A stretch of DNA of 64,000 bases from positions 215,977 to 279,976 of the forward strand of contig NZ_SLWR01000010.1 in assembly GCF_004345665.1 (NCBI RefSeq), written 5' to 3'. This document shows, piece after piece, positions 17,449 through 25,100 of this stretch (the first letter of the stretch is position 1; each line of letters begins with the position of its first letter). The notes under the pieces are model-generated. The model saw only the letters and a list, made by a program, of their open reading frames with translations. It did no database searches and was not told the origin of the DNA. The DNA comes from Kribbella antiqua (GTDB lineage Bacteria; Actinomycetota; Actinomycetes; Propionibacteriales; Kribbellaceae). The position numbers were made by a program, and so were the translations under genes.

Positions 17449-17520
17449 GCCCCCAGACTCCCACTCCAGACGGCCAGGCGATATGGGTTCCGGGCTGGTG
17501 GTGGACTACGGTGCTTTCTC

Positions 17521-18180
17521 GTGCGCTTGGTGATTGCTACGTGTTCTGTGGACTACTCCGGACGGCTGACGGCTCATCTGCCGATGGCGCCGCGGTTGCT
17601 GATGGTGAAGGCGGACGGGTCGGTGCTGATCCACGCCGACGGCGGGTCGTACAAACCGCTCAACTGGATGTCGCCGCCGTGCAAGCTGGTCGAGGAGGAC
17701 GCCGTCTGGAGCGTCACCAACAAGGCCGGCGAGGAGCTGCGGATCACCATCGAGGAGGTGCACAGCGACACCGCCTACGACCTCGGCACCGACCCCGGGC
17801 TGATCAAGGACGGCGTCGAGGCGCACCTGCAGGAGTTGCTCGCCGAGCACGTCCACACCTTCGGCGACGGCTGGACGCTCGTACGGCGTGAGTACCCCAC
17901 CGCGATCGGGCCCGTCGACCTGCTCTGCCGGGATGCCGACGGCAGGCACGTCGCCGTCGAGATCAAACGCAGGGGCGAAATCGACGGTGTCGAGCAGCTG
18001 ACCAGATATGTCGAGCTGCTCAACCGCGACCCGCTGCTGGCCCCCGTCCGCGGCATCTTCGCCGCCCAGCTGATCAAGCCCCAGGCCAAGGTCCTCGCCA
18101 CGGACCGAGGCCTGGAGTGCCTGACCGTCGACTACGACGCCCTCCGCGGCATGGAGTCCGACGTACTCCGTCTCTTCTGA
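17521..18180 (+). CDS. nucS: Endonuclease NucS, mismatch-specific
   Basis: This 219-residue protein is full length for actinobacterial NucS, which cuts both strands at mismatches and replaces MutS/MutL. The N-terminal beta domain (1-110, [28 protein letters not shown]) mediates dimerisation and DNA binding. The C-terminal RecB-like nuclease shows [23 protein letters not shown] (Asp, Glu-x-Lys of the PD-(D/E)xK site) and [15 protein letters not shown]. The actinobacterial protein is stimulated by the sliding clamp through a C-terminal peptide; the tail here is DVLRLF. It starts at GTG, with a strong hairpin terminator just after the stop. It is single in its transcription direction until the next small gene. 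Confidence 0.96.
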   Translation: MRLVIATCSVDYSGRLTAHLPMAPRLLMVKADGSVLIHADGGSYKPLNWMSPPCKLVEEDAVWSVTNKAGEELRITIEEVHSDTAYDLGTDPGLIKDGVEAHLQELLAEHVHTFGDGWTLVRREYPTAIGPVDLLCRDADGRHVAVEIKRRGEIDGVEQLTRYVELLNRDPLLAPVRGIFAAQLIKPQAKVLATDRGLECLTVDYDALRGMESDVLRLF

Positions 18181-18186
18181 CCGGAG

Positions 18187-18215
18187 CCGCGGTTCCCCGG
18201 AACCGCGGAGTTTCT
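18187..18215 (+). terminator. Rho-independent terminator after nucS
   Basis: A perfect inverted repeat, CCGCGGTTCC at 18187-18196 and GGAACCGCGG at 18199-18208, is followed by AGTTTCT. The apex must open to form a loop of about six bases. It begins 7 bases past the nucS stop. Confidence 0.8.
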
Positions 18216-18289
18216 GTCAGAACAGTCAAATTTGCCCGATTTCGGGCAGATGCTTGGCTTTGACCGGCGAAACACTGCACAGTTGACGG

Positions 18290-18571
18290 GTGATCAGTGA
18301 GGCCACGGCGGGTCCGGTGGACGAACTCGCCGAACAGATCAGCCGGACCACGGGGCTCCCGCCGGAGGACGCACGGCGGGTGGTCGCCGACGTTCTGGCC
18401 TACTTCACCGAGACCACCGAAGAGTACGTCCGGCGCCGGCATCGCGAGCTGCAAACGTACGGCGCCCGCAACGACGAGATCTTCGCCCGGCTCGGCACCG
18501 AGCTGAAGACCCGCCCGGTCCGGTCCCCCGAACTCTCCGCCCGCCAGCTCCGACGGATCGTCTACGGCTGA
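18290..18571 (+). CDS. Small helical hypothetical protein
   Basis: This is a 93-residue protein starting at GTG (MISEATAGPVDELAEQ). It appears helical and contains ISRTTGLPPEDARRVVADVLAYF, a stretch resembling a HU/IHF-like or helix-turn-helix-like N-terminal helix pair, and a basic end (SARQLRRIVYG). There is no signal peptide and no Cys. It sits between two hairpin terminators, after nucS and before glmS, so it is probably an independent transcript. I do not recognise the family. The coding call rests on codon bias, position and clean boundaries. Confidence 0.7.
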   Translation: MISEATAGPVDELAEQISRTTGLPPEDARRVVADVLAYFTETTEEYVRRRHRELQTYGARNDEIFARLGTELKTRPVRSPELSARQLRRIVYG

Positions 18572-18585
18572 CGGCACCCCACGTG

Positions 18586-18608
18586 AGCCCGCCCCTGCGG
18601 CGGGCTTT
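18586..18608 (+). terminator. Terminator between small gene and glmS
   Basis: The 8-bp stem AGCCCGCC (18586-18593) and GGCGGGCT (18599-18606) has a 5-base loop and is followed by T residues. It lies 14 bases after the small gene stop and about 38 bases before glmS, so glmS needs a promoter within or upstream of this spacer, or read-through. Confidence 0.8.
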
Positions 18609-18646
18609 CCCATGAGTGAACGACAACCTCCGAAAGGCATGAACAC

Positions 18647-20467
18647 ATGTGCGGAATCGTCGGGTACGTCGGCACCAAGCCGGCCGCTCCCATCCTGGTC
18701 GACGGACTGGCGCGGCTGGAGTACCGCGGCTACGACTCGGCGGGTGTCGCCGTACTCGGGTCGAGTGAGCTCAAGGTGCACAAGGACGCCGGGCGGGTGC
18801 GGGAGCTGGAGGCGTCGCTGCCGAAGCGGTTCGGCGGCAAGCTCGGCATCGGCCACACCCGGTGGGCGACGCACGGCGGCCCGAGCAAGGACAACGCACA
18901 CCCGCATGTGAGCGGCAACGAGCGGATCGCCGTTGTCCACAACGGCATCTTCGACAACGCCGCCGCCCTGCGCGCCCAGCTCGAGGACGCCGGCGTCAAG
19001 CTGCGCTCGGAGACCGACACCGAGGTGCTCGCCCACCTGATCGAGCAGGCCGAGGGCGACACCCTCGAGGACAAGGTGCTGGCCAGCCTGCGCCGGATCG
19101 AGGGTACGTATGGCATCGCCGTCATCGACCTGGACTTCCCGGACCGGATCGTGGTCGCCCGGAACGGCAGCCCGCTGATCCTCGGCGTCGGCGACGGCGA
19201 GATGCACGTCGCTTCCGACGCGGCCGCGCTGATCCGCTACACCCGCCAGGTCGTCTACTTGGACGACGGCGAGCTGGCCACCGTCCGCGCCGACGGCTAC
19301 CGCACCTTCACCCAGGACGCCCGCGCCACCACCAAGACCGAGAGCACGGTCGAGTGGACCGCCGACGAGTACGAGCGCGGCCTGCACGAGCACTTCATGA
19401 TGAAGGAAATCCACGAGCAGCCGGAGGCGGTCGGCCGGGCCATCCGCGGCCGCCTGGACGAGCGCTTCCACACCGTCCACCTGGGCGGCCTGAACATGGA
19501 CGCGCGGGAGGCCCGGGAGATCAAGCGGGTCAAGATCCTCGGCTGCGGTTCGGCGTACTACGCCGGCCAGATGGGCGCGCAGTTCATCGAGGAGGTGGCC
19601 CGGATCCCCGCCGACGCCGAGCCGGCCTCGGAGTTCCGCTACCGCAACCCGGTGGTCGAGCGGGACACCCTCTACATCGCGGTGAGCCAGTCCGGCGAGA
19701 CGCTCGACACGCTGGTCGCCGTACAGGAGCTGAAGCGCAAGGGCGGCCGGGTGATCGGCCTGGTGAACGCAGTCGGCTCCAGCATCGCCCGTGAGGTGGA
19801 CGGCGGCGTCTACCTGCACGCCGGTCCCGAGGTCTCGGTGGCGTCGACGAAGGCGCTGACCAACATGGCGGTCGCGTTCGCGATGCTCGGCATCCACCTC
19901 GGCCGGATCCGCGATGTCTCCCCCGCCGACGGCCGCCGGCTGATCGAGGGCCTGAAGAAGATTCCGGGGCAGATCGCCGAGATCGTCGCCCAGGAAGAGG
20001 AGCTGGCCAAGATCGCTGGCCGGCTCTCCCAGCACGAGAGCCTGTTCTTCGTCGGCCGGACCCGCGGCTACCCGGTCGCCCGCGAGGGTGCGCAGAAGCT
20101 GAAGGAGATCTCCTACCGGCACGCCGAGGCGTACCAGACGTCAGAGCTGAAGCACGGCCCGCTGGCGCTGATCTCGCCGGACGTGCCGAGTGTCGCCATC
20201 GTTCCGGACGACGAGCTGCTCGACCGCAACATCGGCGCGCTGCACGAGATCGGCGCCCGCTCCGGCCCGCTGTACGTCGTGACGCACCCGGGCGTGGACG
20301 TGCCGGACGGTGTCGCGGCGAAGATCGTCGTACCGAAGAACGAGCCGGAGCTCGACCCGATCCTGCTCACCATCCCCCTGCAGATCATCGCGTACTACGC
20401 AGCCGTTGCCCTCGGCCACGACGTCGACAAGCCCCGCAACCTGGCCAAGTCGGTCACCGTCGAGTAG
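18647..20467 (+). CDS. glmS: Glutamine-fructose-6-phosphate aminotransferase (isomerizing)
   Basis: This 606-residue enzyme converts fructose-6-phosphate and glutamine to glucosamine-6-phosphate, the first step to UDP-GlcNAc and peptidoglycan. The N-terminal glutaminase domain starts MCGIVGY with nucleophile Cys2 exposed after Met removal, followed by RLEYRGYDSAG and GIGHTRWATHG. Two SIS isomerase domains follow, with CGSAYYAGQ, SQSGETLDT and SVASTKALTNM. The end LAKSVTVE is canonical. AAAGG precedes the ATG at 18647. No glmS-ribozyme-like leader is visible in the short 5-prime spacer. Confidence 0.97.
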   Translation: MCGIVGYVGTKPAAPILVDGLARLEYRGYDSAGVAVLGSSELKVHKDAGRVRELEASLPKRFGGKLGIGHTRWATHGGPSKDNAHPHVSGNERIAVVHNGIFDNAAALRAQLEDAGVKLRSETDTEVLAHLIEQAEGDTLEDKVLASLRRIEGTYGIAVIDLDFPDRIVVARNGSPLILGVGDGEMHVASDAAALIRYTRQVVYLDDGELATVRADGYRTFTQDARATTKTESTVEWTADEYERGLHEHFMMKEIHEQPEAVGRAIRGRLDERFHTVHLGGLNMDAREAREIKRVKILGCGSAYYAGQMGAQFIEEVARIPADAEPASEFRYRNPVVERDTLYIAVSQSGETLDTLVAVQELKRKGGRVIGLVNAVGSSIAREVDGGVYLHAGPEVSVASTKALTNMAVAFAMLGIHLGRIRDVSPADGRRLIEGLKKIPGQIAEIVAQEEELAKIAGRLSQHESLFFVGRTRGYPVAREGAQKLKEISYRHAEAYQTSELKHGPLALISPDVPSVAIVPDDELLDRNIGALHEIGARSGPLYVVTHPGVDVPDGVAAKIVVPKNEPELDPILLTIPLQIIAYYAAVALGHDVDKPRNLAKSVTVE

Positions 20468-20483
20468 ACCGCATCCAACGTCG

Positions 20484-20523
20484 AACGGCCCTCGCCACGC
20501 TCAGCGCGGCGAGGGCCGTTTGT
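20484..20523. terminator. Bidirectional terminator between glmS and glutaminase
   Basis: A perfect 13-bp stem, AACGGCCCTCGCC at 20484-20496 pairing with 20508-20520, encloses an 11-base loop. It is flanked by A-rich and T-rich ends so it can act on both strands. It lies between the convergent glmS (stop 20467) and glutaminase (stop 20528) genes. Confidence 0.9.
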
Positions 20524-20527
20524 GCCG

Positions 20528-21976
20528 CTACTTCTCGGTACCCATGCCTCGCTGCTTGTCGCCGCTTCCCGTGGTGGCCGCCTGATCAAGGGCGAACGCT
20601 TTACGTGGGTCTGTCGGGGCCGCCGAACTCACTCCGCCGAAGGCGAGGTACGCCGGATTGGACGGCTGGAGACGCTGGTAGGGTGCCGGCGCCGACTGCG
20701 GGCCGGACCATGCGACGGCGGTCTCCCGCCCGCGCTCGACGCCCAACTGCCGGTAGGGGTGCAGGTTGAACTGGTTCACCAGCCGGCGGCAGACCTCGAG
20801 GCCGCGCACCGAGTTGCCGGCCGGATCCAGCCGTGGCGAGTGGACCGCCATGGCCATCCGCAGCTGGGGGATCACCAGCATGATGTTGCCGGACACACCG
20901 CTCTTGCCCGGCAGCCCGACCTCGATGGCGAACTTGCCCGAACCGTCGTACATCCCGCAGTGCGCCATCAGTGACAGCGCTCGCGCGGTGGCGTCGGCGG
21001 AGAACACCCGCTCCTCCGTGAACGGCGCTACGCCACCGTTCGCCAGCGTGGCGCCCGCAGCCGCCAACCGTTTCGAGTCCAGCTCGAGCGCGCAGACCGT
21101 GGTGTAGAACCTGAGCGCATCCTCGACGGCGACCTCCCCGCTGCCGCCCATCAGCTTGTCCTTGGCGGCGATCCGTCCCGTCAGCTTCCGGTTCCCCTCG
21201 GCGGTTTCCATCTCGGCGAGGAAGGTCTCGAGATCAGACCCGGCCCGCTGCCGCCCCGTCATCGCGTCCCAGATCTCCAGGAGGGCGCGGGCCCGGGCGC
21301 TTTCCCGTTCGCCCGATCTGACCATCGCGAGCGTCCCGATCGCACCGGCGTTGATCATCGGGTTGCGCGGCACGCCGTCCTCGTCCAGGGACAGCACCGG
21401 GTCGTTGAAGGGCCCGCCGCTCTGCTCTGTGCCGACCCGCTTGTGGACCTCCTCAGGTCCCAGCTCGTCGTACGCCATCAAGAGGTTGAAGACTTTCGAC
21501 GTCGACTGGATGCTGAACGGGACGTCGGTGTCGCCGATATTGAAGACCTGGCCGTCCGCCGTGCAGATCGAGATGGCGAACTTGTCCGGGTCCGCACTCG
21601 CAAGGCTCGGAATGTACTGGGCAACCTGGCCGTCGCGGTTGTCCAGCAGATCGTGGTAGATCTCGGTGATGCCTTGGGTGATGTCCGTGAACTGCGAGTG
21701 CGGCATCACCAGCCGGCCTTGCAGCGCCTTCGCGATCACGGGTTCCTGGGCGACCCTCGCGAACTGGTCCCACTCGAGCCACTCGGGTTGTCCTGGCTCG
21801 AAGCCGGGGCGGGTGCCGAGCGCCTCCTCGAGCGCCCGTACGACCCGGGGATCGTCGTTCGCCAGTCCGGATTCCTTCAGCTCCTCGAGCAGCTTCCACT
21901 TCCAGACCACGTTCGTACGGTCGGTGTCGAGCGAGCGGAACACCTCGTCCAGACCGAACATCTCGCCGGCAGCCAT
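20528..21976 (-). CDS. glsA: Glutaminase with EF-hand-like N-terminal domain
   Basis: This is a 482-residue serine-dependent beta-lactamase-fold glutaminase that hydrolyses glutamine to glutamate and ammonia. The catalytic SxxK is in SIQSTSKVFNL. NPMINAGAIG, the ELDSKRLAAAGATLANGG region and GLPGKSGVSGN are diagnostic. Unlike the usual bacterial enzymes of about 310 residues, it carries about 90 extra N-terminal residues (LDEVFRSLDTDRTNVVWKWKLLEELKESGL) that resemble the helical EF-hand-like domain of animal glutaminases. The C-terminus also has about 75 low-complexity residues. The ATG at 21976 is used. It may be cytosolic and regulated by oligomerisation; that is inference. Confidence 0.93.
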   Translation of the reverse strand: MAAGEMFGLDEVFRSLDTDRTNVVWKWKLLEELKESGLANDDPRVVRALEEALGTRPGFEPGQPEWLEWDQFARVAQEPVIAKALQGRLVMPHSQFTDITQGITEIYHDLLDNRDGQVAQYIPSLASADPDKFAISICTADGQVFNIGDTDVPFSIQSTSKVFNLLMAYDELGPEEVHKRVGTEQSGGPFNDPVLSLDEDGVPRNPMINAGAIGTLAMVRSGERESARARALLEIWDAMTGRQRAGSDLETFLAEMETAEGNRKLTGRIAAKDKLMGGSGEVAVEDALRFYTTVCALELDSKRLAAAGATLANGGVAPFTEERVFSADATARALSLMAHCGMYDGSGKFAIEVGLPGKSGVSGNIMLVIPQLRMAMAVHSPRLDPAGNSVRGLEVCRRLVNQFNLHPYRQLGVERGRETAVAWSGPQSAPAPYQRLQPSNPAYLAFGGVSSAAPTDPRKAFALDQAATTGSGDKQRGMGTEK

Positions 21977-22075
21977 GGCTACCCCTTTCCCCAGGTGACG
22001 AACGTGAATTGCAGGTTCTCCGGAGTGTGTTTCGGCGACGGATCCGCGGTGTTAACGCGGTGTCAAACGCGCGTT

Positions 22076-22151
22076 GGCCAGTACTGGAAACTGTCCACTT
22101 CTGACCTGTCCGGGCGAGGCCGCGGCATTCCACGCTGGAGCGGACCGCCCC
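22076..22151 (+). promoter_or_regulatory. Conserved upstream element of RHS gene
   Basis: This block upstream of the RHS start aligns base by base with the DNA upstream of the DNRLRE paralogue at 46320-48140. Shared segments are GGCCA, TGTCCACTT, CCTGT, CACGCTGG and CCGCCCC, with almost the same spacing. It probably contains the promoter and an operator common to the two genes. It ends about 20 bases before the RHS ATG. The regulator is unknown. Confidence 0.6.
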
Positions 22152-22170
22152 GCCCCAGAGAGGTCAGCTC

Positions 22171-25100
22171 ATGCCGTTTCCCCGGACCTGTTTCTCGCGG
22201 CCTTATCCGACCCGACGATCGGCGCGCTGGATCGGCGTCCTCGCCGGTCTTGCCCTGACCGCAACCGTCCTCGAGACGCTGCCGGCGGCCGCAGTACCGC
22301 CGCCGCGGGCCGAGGCCGCAGTCCCGGCCGCAACCGTCACCACGCAGACGATCGGCGCCAACTTCGACGCCTTCGTGCAGAACACCTACACCACCGACCA
22401 GTCGACGACGACCGAGCTGAAGGTCGGCACGTACGACGGCGGCACCAACAAGGCCCGCTCGTACCTCCGGTTCGACAACCAGGAATGGCTGTGGGACAAG
22501 CAGATCCAGTCCGCGACGCTGAACCTGTGGGAACACCATTCCTTCTCCTGTACGGCGAAGGAATGGCAGGCCTGGCGGACGCCGGACGTCACCAACGCGG
22601 TCCGCTGGTCGAACCAGCCGGCCTGGATCGAGAAGGTCGGTACGTCGACGCAGACCAAGGGCTTCTCCAGTTCGTGTGGGGACGGCTGGGTGACGATCCC
22701 CGTGACGGCCGCCTTCCAGCACACGGCGGCGAACCGGCTGTCCAAGACGACGATCGGCGTACAGGCCGCGAGCGAGACCGACAACTACGGCTGGAAGCGG
22801 TTCAACTCCCGCGAGGCGGCGTCCAATCCGCCGTCGGTCACGATCGTCTACCAGACCAAGACGGCCGTGAACGCGCAGGCGACCGCGCCCGAAACCGTGT
22901 GTGCGACCGGCACCGACCGCCCGTACATCCGCAGCCTGAATCCGCAGCTGCGCGCACAGATCAGTGACGGCGTCGGAGCTCAAGTGTCCGCGACGTTCGA
23001 GTGGAAGCCGGTCGGCGGTACGGCGGCCACCGCGACCGCTGGTCCAGGTGCGTCCGGATCGTGGCTGGCGGCAACGGTCGGCCCGTTGACCGAAGGCGGC
23101 AGCTACGCCTGGCGAGTGCAGGGATCAGACGGTACGACGGCCGGCGACTGGTCACCGTGGTGCGAGTTCACCGTCGACACGATCGCGCCGGGATCGGCTC
23201 CCACGGTGTCTTCGACGACGTATCCGGCCGGGCTTTGGTCGGGTGGAGCGGGGGTCGCCGGCACGTTCAGCTTCGGCGCATCGGGCGTGCCGGACGTCGT
23301 CGCCTACGAGTACGGCGTGGACAGCAATCCACCTGATCAGGTCGTCAACGGTGGCGCGACCGCCTCGGTGTCGATCACTCCCACCGCGGATGGGCCGCAC
23401 ACGTTGTGGGTGCGGACGCGTGACCGTGCGGGCAATCGGTCGCCGCTGACGTCGTACACCTTCTCCGTCGGGGGTGGCGCCGTGACCTCGCCGAAGAACG
23501 GTGATGTGAGTGCGGCGAAGACCTCGATCATCGGCGTCGGCCGGTCGACCGCGACCGGTGTGACCTACCAGTGGCGCCGCGGCGACACCGACGCGTGGAC
23601 GACCGTCCCCGCGGCTCACGTGACGGTCGCCGCCGGCGGTGGCGCTGTCACCTGGCCGCTGCCGACATCTGGCAATGGCGAGTTCCCGAAGCTCAACTGG
23701 AACCTCGAGGCGACCTTGGCGGCCGCTGACGCACAGTCGATCCCACGGGATGGTCCGGTGCAGATTCGCGGCACGTTCACCGGCGGTACGGCGGCCTCCT
23801 CGGGCGCGGTGAAGCTGACCTTCGACCGCAATCTGGCGAGTGCGGCCACCAGTCTGGTCGGGCCTGGTGAGGTCAACCTGCTGACCGGCAACTTCACCCT
23901 GTCGGATGCGGATGTGTCGGTAGACGCCTATGGCAGCGACCTGACGGTCAGCCGGACGTACAACACTCGCCGGGCCGGGCAGAGCGACCAGTCCGGCATG
24001 TTCGGACCGGGCTGGATCTCTGGAGCGCTGGTTGACGAGGCGGAAACGCCGTACACCTCGCTGGGAGTGTTCGGGTCGCTCGTGCAGGTGGGGCTGCCGG
24101 ACGGGGACACCGTGGGCTTCACTGCGCGCAACGGGACGGACTTCGATCCGGAGGTGGGGCAGGAGTTCCTCCGCCTGACCTACATGAGCGCGACCGACTC
24201 CTACAAGCTGTCCGATCAGGACGGTACGTCGGTGACGTTCACTCGGGTGGCTGGTTCCGCGGCCGGGACCTATTACCCGACAGCGACCACACAGCCAGGT
24301 AGCAATCAAACGACTACCTATGTTTGGGAGAAGGTCGTTGTCGCCGGTGATGAGGTGGTCCGGCCGACGCGGATGCTCGCGCCGGTGCCGGATGGCGTCA
24401 ACTGCACCACGCTGAGCCGCGGGTGCCGGGCGTTGGGCTTCACCTACGCCACGACGACCACTGCGACGGGCTCCACGCTCGGTGACTACGCCGGGCGGGT
24501 CAAGCAGATCTCCTTTACTGCTTGGGATCCTGACCAGGCTGCGATGCGCACGGTGCCGATGGCGGCGTACGAGTACGACGGCACCGGACGACTGCGCGGC
24601 ACGTGGGATCCGCGACTGGGTACTGCGGCCAAGGAGACATACACCTACCAGGCCGACGGCGTGCTGTCCGCGGTGATGCCGGCCGGCCGGGAGCCGTGGC
24701 AGCTCAGCTACACGACAGTCGGCGGTGATGTGGCTGCCGGACGACTGCACAAGGTCACTCGCTCGACTGCTACGACGACAGTCGCCTACAAGGTGGCACT
24801 GTCCGGCTCTGGTGCGCCCAACGACCTGTCACCCGAGCAGACCAAGCGCTGGGGACAGCTCGAAGCGCCCACGGACGCTACCGCGATCTCTCCGGCCGAC
24901 GAGACTTCTGGCAGCTGGGGCCGGTCCACCGTGAGCTATCTGGACGCCAACGGCCGACTGGTCAACGAGGCGAAGCCCGGCGGCCACATCAGCACCAATT
25001 GGTACGACGGGTTCGGCAACGTGATCCGCTCACTGACAGCGGAGAACAGGGCGCGTGCGCTGAACGACAGTGACGGTTCGCCGGCGCTCTCGACGCTGAA

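Noticed and set aside
16262-17464. 400-codon minus ORF as one fused gene
   Set aside because: Its first part is an alternate frame of the TfoX-like gene; the methyltransferase starts at ATG 17128 with a 4-base overlap.
18609-18646. glmS ribozyme
   Set aside because: The spacer is too short and lacks the conserved core; the ribozyme is known from Firmicutes, not actinomycetes.
18074-20122. 682-codon minus ORF antisense to glmS
   Set aside because: Shadow frame created by GC-rich codon bias; glmS on the plus strand is unmistakable.
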